Below are positions 1-9,475 of a DNA stretch of 64,000 nucleotides, piece by piece (positions within the stretch are counted from its first letter, which is position 1; every line of letters starts with the position of its first letter). The notes under the pieces are model-generated. The model was given only the letters and a program-made list of their open reading frames with translations. It had not been told where the DNA came from and made no database searches. Position numbers and translations under genes: made by a program. The stretch is from positions 186,001 to 250,000 of the forward strand of contig CAWIQF010000009.1 of the NCBI GenBank assembly GCA_963838205.1, in the 5' to 3' direction. This DNA is from CAIVVT01 sp963838205 (lineage in GTDB: Bacteria; Acidobacteriota; Terriglobia; Bryobacterales; Bryobacteraceae).

Positions 1-287
1 AGCCGCCGCGCGAAGCACTCCACCGGCGCAGCGTCGAACAGCCCATCAAACGGCCCGCGCGGTAACCGCAGCCGCGGCCGGCCGTGCTCGCCCAGCTCCA
101 TCCACTGCGCGATCCAATCGTCCGCCGCGCATCCGCCCGCAATCGCCAGCCCGTTCAGCGCGCCAATCGAGGCCCCCACCACCATGTCCGGCTGGAAGCT
201 CGCTTCGAGCGTCTTCCAAACGCCCGCCTGGTAGGCCCCAAACAAGCCTCCGCCGCCTAACACCAGTGCTGTCGTGGGTCGCTCCAT
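1..287 (-). CDS. Patatin-like phospholipase, N-terminal part (cut by window edge)
   Basis: The first 95 residues of a patatin-family lipid acyl hydrolase are visible; the rest lies beyond the left edge. The N-terminus carries the glycine-rich oxyanion-hole loop LGGGGLFGAYQAG at about residues 9-21 and the nucleophile elbow GASIG at about 39-43, the two hallmarks of the Ser-Asp dyad fold. The Asp of the dyad is outside the window. The ATG at 287 is chosen because it lies a few residues ahead of the first beta strand, as is usual in this family. It lies 95 bp downstream of the DUF2007 gene on the same strand, so the two may be cotranscribed. Substrate unknown. Confidence 0.85.
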   Translation of the reverse strand, partial: MERPTTALVLGGGGLFGAYQAGVWKTLEASFQPDMVVGASIGALNGLAIAGGCAADDWIAQWMELGEHGRPRLRLPRGPFDGLFDAAPVECFARR

Positions 288-382
288 CGCATACCTCACG
301 CCGGGGACTTGCGTCCGCGCGTTCGCTTCAAGACCGCCTGAGTCGCGCGCGGCCTTCGAACCGCCACCCGTGCGATTAGAAC

Positions 383-748
383 CTACGCGCTCTCTCCGCC
401 GCTCCCGGCCTCTTCCGCCTCGTTGGCCAATGCCGCTTCATCCGGCGGCGCCAGCACGGCCCGCGCATCGGCCTCGTCTTCCTTCGCCACCTGCACGAAG
501 TACACGCCTTGATTGGAAATGTCTTTCCCGGCGGTGATGGCACAGGCGATGCCCGCATCATGCAACACGCCGCCCACCAGCGAGATCTCGACCCAGTCGC
601 CGGTCTCCAGCACCGTCACCAGTTCGACCGCGCCCGCCGCGGCTCCCTCCGGCTCCGTCGGCCGATCGCCCTCCGCCAGCGGAACCAGGCAATCCGCGCA
701 TTCTGAAAATCCTTCGCGGTACTCGACGCCGCATTGTGGGCAATACAG
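383..748 (-). CDS. Zinc-ribbon DUF2007-domain protein, probable CTG start
   Basis: A 121-residue cytoplasmic protein. Residues 3-20 form a zinc ribbon (CPQCG then CADC); residues about 44-90 resemble DUF2007, a small ferredoxin-like fold annotated as putative signal transducing (ETGDWVEISLVGGVLHDAGI). The tail is acidic and low-complexity. Annotation from the nearest in-frame ATG/GTG/TTG would start at 619 and lose the ribbon. The reading frame with both Cys pairs is open further upstream and begins at a CTG at 748, preceded by a perfect AGGAGG with 6-nt spacing, so I place the start there. Function unknown; the fold is seen, the role is not. Confidence 0.7.
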   Translation of the reverse strand: MYCPQCGVEYREGFSECADCLVPLAEGDRPTEPEGAAAGAVELVTVLETGDWVEISLVGGVLHDAGIACAITAGKDISNQGVYFVQVAKEDEADARAVLAPPDEAALANEAEEAGSGGESA

Positions 749-891
749 GGTGCACCTCCTCGCGCTGACGCTGGCATCATAACAAGCCGCCGGGGCGCTT
801 CGCGCGGACCCGCGTGAATGCGGCCCGATTCAATGCGCCGAGTGGCGTCTGTTGTTCGCCTGGTGCGGCATGCGACCATAAAGTCAGAGTC

Positions 892-2103
892 ATGAAAAAG
901 GTCCTAATCTCCTTGGGCTTGGTGGTGCTCGCCGGCGTGGTGATCTGGCTCGCCACGCGCCGCGCCGCGCCGCCGCAAGTGCCCTTCGAGATCGCCAAAC
1001 GCCAGACGCTGGTGAGCATGCTCAGCACCAACGGGAAGGTCGAACCGGTCGAATGGACCGAGGTCGCGAGCGAGCGCGAGGGCCGCATCAGCCGGCTGCT
1101 GGTGCACCGCGGCCAAGACGTCCGCACGGGCGCCGTGATGGTGCAGCTCGAGACCCCCGCCGCCGACTCCGACCTCGCCGCCGCCCAGTCGCGCCTCGCC
1201 CAGGCGCGCGCCGACCTCGCTTCGTTGCAGCAGGGCGGCCGCGCCGCCGACCTGGCCGACATCGATGCCACCCGCGCCAGGCTCGCGGTCGAGAAGGATG
1301 CCGCTCAGCGCGACGTGACTTCCCTCGAACGCCTGCTGGCTCAAAAAGCGGCCACGCGCGACGAACTCGATGCTGCTCGCGATCGCCTGAAGCGGACTCA
1401 GGCCGAACTCGATGGTCTCGAAAAAAAGCGCGCGGCACTGGCCCCGGCTCTGGACCGCGGCGCGGCCGAAGCGCGCCTGCGCGACGCCTCCGCGGCCCTC
1501 GCGCTCGTGCAGCGCCAGATCGAGCAGGCCACCATCCGCTCTCCGCGCGACGGCGTGGTCTACGATCTGCCGGTCCACGCCGGAGCGTGGCTCGCGGCCG
1601 GCGAAGCGGTGGCGCGCGTCGGCCGTATCGACCGCCTGAAAGTGCAGTTGTACGTGGACGAGCCCGACCTGGGCAAGATCCGCCTCGGCCTGCCCGTTAC
1701 GGTCACCTGGGACGCACTGCCGGGCCGCGAATGGAACGGAACCATCAGCCAGTTGCCGGCCCAGATTGTCGCTCTCGGCTCCCGCCAGGTCGGCGAAGTG
1801 GTCGTGTTTGTCGATGCGCCGCAACGCGATCTGCCGCCCGGCGCCAACATCGACGCGCGGCTCACCGCGCAGGTGGCCGAGCACGCCCTCACCGTCTCCA
1901 AGGGCAGCCTGCGGCGCGAAGACGGCGCCGTCGGAACCTTCGTGCTCGAAGGCACAAAGGTCGCCTGGCGACACGTTCAGGTGGGTATTACCAGCGAAAC
2001 CAGGGCGGAGATCCTGGCGGGCCTCAAAGAGGGCGATGCGGTGGCCCTGCCCTCCGACCGCCCTCTGAAAAACGGCTTCGCCGTGACCCCGATCTATCCC
2101 TGA
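892..2103 (+). CDS. Periplasmic adaptor (membrane-fusion) protein, HlyD/RND type
   Basis: A 403-residue membrane-fusion protein that would link an inner-membrane exporter to an outer-membrane channel. Residues about 4-21 form an N-terminal membrane anchor or signal (VLISLGLVVLAGVVIW). Two biotinyl/lipoyl half-motifs flank a long Ala/Arg/Leu/Glu-rich coiled-coil hairpin at roughly residues 80-205; the second half-motif contains IRSPRDGVVY. Beta-barrel and membrane-proximal domains follow. The ATG at 892 is chosen over an upstream in-frame start because the signal anchor begins right after it. No transporter gene is adjacent on this strand, so the partner pump is not known; the MsbA-like exporter at 3077 is separated by a convergent gene. 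Confidence 0.88.
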   Translation: MKKVLISLGLVVLAGVVIWLATRRAAPPQVPFEIAKRQTLVSMLSTNGKVEPVEWTEVASEREGRISRLLVHRGQDVRTGAVMVQLETPAADSDLAAAQSRLAQARADLASLQQGGRAADLADIDATRARLAVEKDAAQRDVTSLERLLAQKAATRDELDAARDRLKRTQAELDGLEKKRAALAPALDRGAAEARLRDASAALALVQRQIEQATIRSPRDGVVYDLPVHAGAWLAAGEAVARVGRIDRLKVQLYVDEPDLGKIRLGLPVTVTWDALPGREWNGTISQLPAQIVALGSRQVGEVVVFVDAPQRDLPPGANIDARLTAQVAEHALTVSKGSLRREDGAVGTFVLEGTKVAWRHVQVGITSETRAEILAGLKEGDAVALPSDRPLKNGFAVTPIYP

Positions 2104-2113
2104 TACGCGCGCG

Positions 2114-3070
2114 CTACTTCTTCACCGCCGGCGTGCCAGGCGCGATTGGCGCGGTGGGCGCGGCCGCCGCCGGGCTGGCTTCGGGCGCGCCGAAGTAGTC
2201 CGGGTTGAACTTCACGGTCGCCTTTTCCCGCAGCGCGCGCACGGTCTGGGCAGCGGCTTGGTTTTGCAGCTCTCTTTCCAGGTCGCCTTTCACTTTGTCG
2301 AAATCGGCCGTCGAGCGCTCCTGCACCTGGACCAGGTGATAGCCGAACGCCGTTTTCACCGGCTCGCTGACCTCGCCGGCCTTCAGGGCAAACACGGCCT
2401 GTTCGAACTCTGGAATCATCCGGCCGCGGCTCAGCGTACCCAGTTCCCCGCCCTTGGCGCCGGTGGTGGTGTCGTCGGATTCGGCCTTCGCCACGGCCGC
2501 GAAATCCTCGCCCTTCACAATGCGCTCCCGCAGCGCCTTGGCCTTGGCCAACGCCTCGGCGTCGGTCAGTTCTTTCTGGTCCTTCCGCAGGGCGATGCGC
2601 GAGCCCTGGAACCGCACCAGGAGATGCCGCGCCTTGACCTGCTCGAAGTCCGCCTTGCGCGCCTCATACGCGGCTTTCAGTTCTGCATCGCTCGGCTTGT
2701 CCGCTTGCACCAGTTGTGAATACATCGCATTGGCCAGCAGACTGTCTTCCTGCATCTTGATCTGGCTGGCGATGTCTGGCGTGGACTGCAGCCCGCGGCT
2801 GCGGGCCTCCTGCGCCAGAATCTTCATGTCGGCCAGCTTGTCGGCCAATTGCCGTTTGCCATCGGGTGTGGCAGCCTGCGTGCGGACATTTTGCGGCAAA
2901 TTCGACAGCAGGCGCTCAAACTGTGTGCGCGTCATGGTCTCGCTCCCGGCCGTGAAGACGACCGGGTCGGACGCCGCCGGTACGGGGGCAGCGCCCGCGG
3001 CGGGTGGTTGCGCAGCCGGCACTTGCGCCCACAGCGCGGCCCCGAGCATCGACAATAGAATAGTTCTCAT
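2114..3070 (-). CDS. Peptidylprolyl isomerase, parvulin (PpiC/SurA-like)
   Basis: A 318-residue exported foldase. Residues 1-15 look like a signal peptide; a Pro/Ala-rich linker follows, then a SurA-like N-terminal helical segment (about 36-140) and one parvulin domain at about 145-252 with the family landmarks ARHLLVRF, GGELGTLSRGRMIPEFE and FGYHLVQVQER. A short Ala/Pro tail ends the protein. Parvulins isomerise prolyl bonds and assist outer-membrane protein folding in the periplasm. It converges on the adaptor gene (10 bp between stops) and diverges from the ABC exporter with only 6 bp between start codons, so their promoters must overlap each other's coding DNA. Confidence 0.88.
   Translation of the reverse strand: MRTILLSMLGAALWAQVPAAQPPAAGAAPVPAASDPVVFTAGSETMTRTQFERLLSNLPQNVRTQAATPDGKRQLADKLADMKILAQEARSRGLQSTPDIASQIKMQEDSLLANAMYSQLVQADKPSDAELKAAYEARKADFEQVKARHLLVRFQGSRIALRKDQKELTDAEALAKAKALRERIVKGEDFAAVAKAESDDTTTGAKGGELGTLSRGRMIPEFEQAVFALKAGEVSEPVKTAFGYHLVQVQERSTADFDKVKGDLERELQNQAAAQTVRALREKATVKFNPDYFGAPEASPAAAAPTAPIAPGTPAVKK
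3056..3061 (+). promoter_or_regulatory. Candidate -10 box (TAGAAT) before the ABC exporter
   Basis: TAGAAT lies 15 bp ahead of the ATG at 3077, inside the first codons of the divergent PPIase gene. No clear -35 was found. It is the only -10-like hexamer in the very short divergent space, so it is offered as a weak candidate. Confidence 0.25.
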
Positions 3071-3076
3071 TCAACC

Positions 3077-4931
3077 ATGCTACCCCGACCCGGTGCCCGC
3101 GCCGAGCGCCCCACAACGCGCGCGAAAGACGTTGCGACCAAGCCCACCAGTTGGAAGGCCGTCTGGCCCGACATCGTGGAGCTGCTCAGGCCGCGCCGCG
3201 GCCAGCTTTTACTGGGCCTGGTTCTGATCGGCATCAGCCGCGCGGCGGGCTTCGTGCTGCCCGCCTCCACCAAGTATTTCGTCAACGAAATTCTCACCAA
3301 ACACAACACGCAGAAACTGCTGCCGCTGGTGGCGGCCATCATTGCCGCCACCGCCCTGCAGGGCCTGACCGGCTACTGGCTGACGCAATTGCTCTCGAAA
3401 TCGGCGCAGCGCCTGATCGCCGAATTGCGCTGCAAGGTGGAGCGCCACGTCACACGCCTGCCGGTGACGTTTTTCGATGCCAATAAATCGGGCCAACTCG
3501 TTTCGCGCATAATGAACGACGTCGAGGGCGTGCGCAACTTGGTCGGCACGGGCCTGGTGGAATTCGTCGGCGGCATACTGACCTCGATCGGGTCGTTCTT
3601 CTTCCTGATCCGGCTCAGCCCGCTCATGACGGGGCTGACCGCCGTCGTGGTGATCGTCTTCATGGCCGTGCTGCAAAAGGCTTTCCGGACGCTGCGGCCG
3701 ATCTTCCGCGAACGCGGCAAAATCACCGCCGAAGTCTCCGGGCGCCTCACCGAAACGCTGGGCGGCATCCGCGTGGTGAAGGGTTACCACGCCGAAGCGC
3801 GCGAGGACGGAGTGTTTGCGAGCGGCGCGCAACGGATTCTGGATAACGTCATAAAATCGCTCACCAGCGTCTCCGTGCTGAGCCTTTCGGCGACCGTGCT
3901 GCTGGGCCTGGTGGGCGCGCTGGTGATGTACGTCAGCGGCCGCCAGTCGCTCTCGACGGGCAGTTTCGTGGCCTTCACCATGTTCCTCGGCTTCCTGGTG
4001 GCGCCCGTATTCCAGATCGTCGGGATCGGCACGCAGGTCACCGAGGCCGTCGCCGGCCTGGAGCGCACGCGCGAGATTCTCAACCTGGCGCGCGAGGACG
4101 CCGATCCGCGGCGCACGGTCGCGCTCGGCCCGATCCGCGGCGAGGTGCGTTTCGAGGGCGTTTCATTTGAATACGAAGCCGGCAAGCCCGTGCTGCACGA
4201 AGTCTCCTTCGAGGCCGCGCCGGGCACCGTCACGGCGCTCGTCGGCTCGTCAGGCTCCGGTAAATCGACCACCATCGGGCTGGTCGAGCTCGTTCCACGC
4301 GCCGCGCGAAGGGCGCGTCATGGTGGACGGCATCGATCTTTCCACGGTGCGCCTGGACAGCTATCGCTCGCAGCTCGGCGTGGTGCTGCAGGAGTCGTTC
4401 CTGTTTGACGGCACAATCCGCGAGAACGTCGCTTTCGCGCGCCCCGCTGCTTCGCACGAGCAGATCGAAAGGGCCTGTCGCACGGCGCGCGTGGATGAGT
4501 TCGTCGAGCGGTTCCCGGAAGCGTACGAGACCGTTGTCGGTGAGCGCGGAGTCAAGCTCTCGGGCGGCCAGCGCCAGCGCGTCTCCATCGCCCGCGCCAT
4601 CCTGGCCGATCCACGCATCCTGATTCTGGACGAGGCCACATCGAGCCTCGACAGCGAGACCGAGGCACTGATCCAAACCGGGCTGGGGTGGCTGATGCGC
4701 GGGCGCACCACTTTCGTCATCGCCCACCGCCTCAGCACCATCCGCCGCGCCGACCAGATTCTGGTCATGGAAGGCGGCCGCATCGTCGAACGCGGCAGCC
4801 ACGCTGAACTGTACGCGCTGCGCGGCCGCTACTACGACCTCTACACGCGCCAGCACGGCCTCGAAGCCAATCTGTTCCTGGCCCCCGGCGAGGGCGATTC
4901 CCTAGCCCCCAGCGAGGGCGACGCGCAGTAA
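3077..4931 (+). pseudogene. MsbA-like ABC exporter (TMD-NBD half transporter), +1 frameshift
   Basis: A fused membrane/ATPase half-transporter of the MsbA/lipid-exporter type. The first frame supplies six transmembrane helices (about residues 35-330) and the Walker A motif GSSGSGKST at about 391-399. The second frame supplies the Q-loop (VVLQESFLFDG), the signature LSGGQRQR, Walker B (ILILDEATSS) and the H-loop (IAHRL). The frames join at about 4286: deleting one G there gives GLVSSFHAPREGRVMVDG, the normal family sequence. So one extra base disrupts an otherwise intact gene of about 617 residues. Either it is a recent pseudogene or the base is a sequencing error; all catalytic motifs being intact favours error or very recent loss. 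No A-rich slip site is present. Confidence 0.85.
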
Positions 4932-5073
4932 GCGCCGCGGGCCGGTAGGTCTCGGGCGGCGTTGGCTCCAAAATGGAAACGGTAAGGGGTTACTGCGATG
5001 GTTTTTTGGCATCATCATCTAGCAGACGAAAATCAGTAAGGTGTTCATGCCTGTCCGGTTGAGCACCTTTCTA

Positions 5074-6097
5074 GAGCAATTTTTGACATACTATAAGTGC
5101 CCTGGCGATTTCTCTGCCGAAACCGTTATGCCGCAAGCATACACAGACGATCTGCGTCGTAAGCTCTTGGGGGCCTACGACCAGGGGCGGGGTGGGTTGG
5201 AGAAACTGGCGGCGTTGTTCGGTGTCAGTTACGGCTGGGCGCAGAAGGTGGCCGCCACGCGACGGCGCACGGGGAGCGTCGAGCGGCCGGCGGGTGCCAA
5301 GCGCGGATTTCCGAGTCGGCTGACGCCGGAGTTGCGCTCCGCATTGAGCACTCAGATTCAAACGCGGCCCGACGCAACGCTGGCCGAGTTGCGGCAGTGG
5401 TTGAGCGAGCAGCATGGCGTGGCGGTGAGCGTTTCGCGGCTGTGCACGGTGCTGCAAGAGCTGGGACTGCGGCTTAAAAAAAGTCGCTCCACGCAGCCGA
5501 GCAGGACACTCCAGACGGACGGGCGCGACGCCAACAGTGGTGGCGCGAAATCGCGGAGATTGACTCCGAACGCCTGATTTTCCTGGACGAAAGCGGGGTT
5601 ACGACCGATTTGACGCGGCGCTACGGGCGCGCTCCGCGCGGGCAACGAGTGCGCGAGGGTGCCCCCGGCGGCCATTGGCACAGCGTCACATTGTTGGGGG
5701 CCGTAGGCGTGACCGGATGGAAGGCGGCGATGAGCATCGCGGGTGCCGCCGACGGCGACGTTTTTCTGGCCTACCTGCAAGACGTGCTGGGTCCGCAACT
5801 GCGCGCCGGCGACGTGGTGGTGATGGATAATCTGAGTGCTCACAAGGTGGCGGGCGTTCGCGCACTGATCGAGGCGCGTGGGGCGGAGTTGCGCTATCTG
5901 CCGCCCTACTCGCCCGACTACAATCCCATCGAAGCGTGTTGGTCGATGGTCAAACAGAAACTTCGATGCCTGCGCGCCCGAACGCTTGAGGCCCTCGATC
6001 AAGCCATCCCCGAAGCCCTGCGTTTAGTCACCGCCGAGCACACCGCTGCCTTCTTCCGCCATTGCGGTTATGCATTATAGAAAGTTCGAAAGCGCTC
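5074..6097 (+). mobile_element. IS630-family insertion sequence (1024 bp)
   Basis: The ends are imperfect inverted repeats. The left end begins GAGC followed by a TTTTTGA core and CTATAA; the reverse complement of the right end begins GAGC and contains TTTCGA and CTATAA at matching spacing. Both ends are flanked by TA (5072-5073 and 6098-6099), matching the TA target duplication typical of IS630. The element holds one transposase in two overlapping frames and nothing else. Ends and target duplication look intact, so it may be recent. Confidence 0.88.
5128..6080 (+). CDS. IS630 transposase, two frames joined by -1 frameshift at A7
   Basis: DDE transposase of about 317 residues after frameshifting. 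The first frame starts at MPQAYTDDLRRKLL, the usual IS630 N-terminus, and carries two winged/helix-turn-helix segments (LAALFGVSYGWAQKV; LRQWLSEQHGV); it alone ends at 5577. The catalytic domain is in the -1 frame: first Asp in LIFLDESG, second in VVVMDNLSAHK, and Glu in YSPDYNPIEACW. The frames overlap at a run of seven A (5476-5482); shifting -1 there yields KKKSLHAAEQDTP, a join often seen in IS630 proteins. Many family members use this kind of slippery A-tract, so I read it as programmed, not broken. Confidence 0.85.
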
Positions 6098-6100
6098 TAG

Positions 6101-6455
6101 TAGCGGCCCTCGTCTGCAAGTTATTGATTATAAACAGCCAATTAGAACACCCCCGCTACACCGTAGCGGCTTGTCCGCGGCCGGCCCCGGAATTGCCCAT
6201 GCAGACCAGCGCGGCCGAGCCTCAACCGGCCAGGCATATAAGGTGTTCCTGGTTTACCCCCGCGCATGCGCTCGATTCGCGTTGCAAAAGGCGCACGCTC
6301 GCGCGCCGCGCGGCAGACCTGTCGGATGGACGCGACTCGCCGCCGCGGCGGGCCGCCGAGGGAGAAAGGTGCGTCCTGGGCTTGTCCCGGGTTTCGCGTT
6401 CTGCGGTCTCGGACGTGGTAACGAAACAGCCGGACTCCCCTATCCCGACCAGTAG
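6101..6455. other. Non-coding stretch downstream of IS630
   Basis: No protein with coding character was found. It contains a perfect hairpin CCGCTAC-ACC-GTAGCGG at 6153-6169, close to the insertion sequence, which may be a terminator or remnant structure. Several overlapping frames are open by chance because of high GC. Confidence 0.4.
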
Positions 6456-6695
6456 CGCGCGTCCGTCAGCAATCCCTCTCCCAAGCCAGGCATCCGGGTC
6501 GCCCGCGCGAAACTCCGGCCGGCCCAGATCAAAGACCTGATAAATCAGGCCCGTGAGATCACCCCAGTGACAGCAGGGTTGGAACTGAAACTCCGCGTCC
6601 AAATGGAATTGGAGGTTTCTGGCGCGTGGACTGACGTGATTGAAAAATTGAATTCGATGGTTGCTTCCATCGCTGCGGGCTTGATGCGAAGCTAG
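6456..6695 (+). pseudogene. Orphan coding fragment of unknown family
   Basis: An open frame of 79 codons with good coding character (AKLRPAQIKDLINQ, LELKLRVQMELE, VIEKLNSMVASIA) ends in TAG at 6693. It begins after an in-frame TAG and has no ATG, GTG or TTG before an internal ATG, so it looks like the C-terminal remnant of a longer gene whose front is lost. The predicted helix-strand pattern is protein-like, unlike the random frames around it. I do not recognise the family. The loss may be linked to the nearby IS630 insertion. Confidence 0.4.
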
Positions 6696-6734
6696 TCGAT
6701 CTTGAACCGGAGAAAGCACACCTGTCCACCGACG

Positions 6735-9475
6735 CTACTGGACAGTCCAGCTTCCCATGGCGACCCAGTTGGTGGGGGTTAGACCCGCCGAACTGACCGG
6801 ATACCCATACACTTTCTTAGTCGCGCTCCCAGTGGTCTTGAAGGCCGGCTTGAACTGGAGGCTGACGGTCATGGTTAGATTGTTGCCGGTTATCTTGATG
6901 GAGGATCCGCTCCCATTGAGCGTGCACTGCGAATTCGAAATGCTGGCATTCGTTCCGGGTGTGAGGTAAGCGACGTAATTGCTGGCGGCGTCGTTGAGCA
7001 AACCGAATTGTTTCTGGTTACTGATGTAATTCACCACGCAGGCCGCGCTCGAGCTACCAGAAGAGGAGAAAATGATTTCCACACTTGAGAGGTCGCTCCC
7101 TCCGGCCGAATCAGCGGATGTCAGGGCGAAAGCCTGGGATGAGCCCTGTCCGGATGCAGGAGAGAGGCTCACAACCGTGGGCGGCGTCGGGAGCGTCCAC
7201 GTCCCCTTCGCGGCCATTCCGCCGGTAGGACCCTGGGCGGCCGAATTGACAGCATTGGCATAGATACTCTTTGTCGCGCCGCTCCCAATGCTGGCGAACG
7301 CAGTCTTGAATTGCAGATTGACGGTCATGATCAGCGAACTGCCCGAGCTCTGAATCGACGACCCGATGCCAGATACCGTGCATTGGGAGTTGGAAACGCT
7401 GCCTGCCTGCCCAGGCGTGATGGAGCCTGCACTCCCAGTGCCCGCGTCGTTGGTTAACCCCACAGTCTTTTGCTGAGAGCTGTAAGTGACCGCACAGGCT
7501 TTGCTCAAGGTCGTGGAATTCGCAAACAGTAGCTCAACGGAAGCGAGATCGCTCGCGCCGGCTGGATCCGAGACAGTCAGAGCGAACGCTTGGGACGTGC
7601 CATGTCCGGATGAGGGAGATAAGGACACGATAGCTGGCAAGCCCGCCTTTGGAATTGTCCAGGTCCCCGACGATACCATTCCACCGGAAGGACCCTGGCC
7701 CGCCGAGTTGACGGGATTGGCGTAGATGGTCTTCGCCGCGCTCGTTCCAAGGCTGGCAAAGGCCACGTTGAACTGCAGACTGACTGTCAGGACCAGCGCA
7801 TTGCCCGCGGACTGAATCGACGAACCGGCGCCAGAGAGCGTGCACTGGGAGTTGGAAACGCTGCCTGCCTGGCCGGGCGTCACGTAGCCCGTATAGCCAG
7901 TGCCCGCGTCGTTGCTCAACCCAATGTTCTTCTGTTGCGCGACGTAGGTGACGGCACACGCGCTGCTCAGGCTTGTGGAATTCGCAAACAGTATCTGAAC
8001 GGAGGCCAGATCGCTTGCGCCGGCCAGATCGGAAACTGTCAGGGCAAAGGTTTGCGACGAACCCTGCCCGGTGGCCGGTGTCAGGGACACGACAATAGGC
8101 GGTGTTGGGATCGTCCAGCTCCCGATCGCAGCCATGCCGCCAGTCGGGCCCTGTCCTGCCGAATTCACAGGATAGGCGTAGATGGTCTTTGCCGCGCTCG
8201 TTCCGGTGCTGGCAAAGGCCGTGTTGAACTGCAGACTGACGGTCATGATCAGCGAATTGCCCGATGTCTGGATCGACGATCCCGCGCCGGAGATGGTGCA
8301 TTGCGAGTTGGAGACGCTGCCTGCCTGGCCCGCCGTGACGTAGCCCGCATAACCATTGCCTGCGTCGTTGGTCAACCCGAGATTCTTCTGTTGAGAGATG
8401 TAGGTGACGGCACAAGCACTGCTCAAGCTGCTGGAATTCGCAAACAGCAACTGAACGGAAGCCAGATCATTCGCGCCTGCGGAATCCGAGACAGTCACAG
8501 CGAAGGTCTGCGACAGGCCTTGGCCGGACGACGGCGATAAGGAAACGACGGTTGGCGAGCCCGGTTTGGGGATTGTCCAGGTCCCCGCGGATACTATTCC
8601 GCCTGTAGGGTCTTGATTAGCCGAATTCACAGGATTAGCGTAGATGGTCTTTGCCGCGCTCGTCCCAATGCTGGCAAAGGCGGCGTTGAACTGCAGACTG
8701 GCGCTCATGATCAGTGAATTACCCGAGGCTTGAACCGACGACCCGGCGCCGGAGAGAGTGCACTGGGAGTTGGAGACGCTGCCTGAGATTCCAGGTGTGA
8801 CGTAGCCCGCATAACCAGTGCCCGAGTCGTTGGTCAACCCGAGATTCTTCTGTTGAGAGATGTAGGTGACGGCACAGGCGCCGCCCAAGCTGCTGGAATT
8901 CGCAAACAGCAGCTGAACGGAGGCAAGATCGTTCGCACCCGCGGAATCAGAGACAGTCAGAGCGAAGATCTGCGACAGGCCTTGCCCGGACGACGGCGTC
9001 AGAGAGACCACAACTGGAGGCTGTGGCGCCACCAGCGACCACGACGCAGCCTGTACCACCGACAGAGTATTGCCCTGGTTGTCCGTCGCCATCACGTTGA
9101 CATATTTCGTGATTCCGTCTCCCACGGTGCCGAATACCGGCAGGTAGGTGAGGCTGACCCGCACGGCGACCGAGTTACCAACAACGGCCATGGTCGTGCC
9201 GGCCGCGTTTACCGTGCATTGTGAGTTCTGCAAGGTCGCGTTGCTTCCGATGGCGACGCTTCCCACGTTCCCGCTGCCCGCATCATTGGCTAGAGTGATG
9301 GTTTTTGCGGAGATGCCGAAGGTCACCGCGCACGCACTTGCAGTGGAGTAAGGGTTGCTGACATTCACTTGGATCGACTGGATGGCTTGACCGCCGGAAG
9401 GGTTCGTCACGACCAGATTCACTATATGGTTCAACCCGATTCCGCTCAGTGGGTAGATTCCATTCAGCACCATGT
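6735..9475 (-). repeat. Intragenic tandem repeat, six units of about 457 bp
   Basis: Unit boundaries fall near 7179, 7637, 8099, 8556 and 9018, each marked by a VVSLTP/VVSLSP strand start followed by SGQG or TGQG. The four central units are highly alike at DNA level; the outermost unit at each end is divergent. High similarity suggests recent unequal exchange or gene conversion within the gene. Confidence 0.8.
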
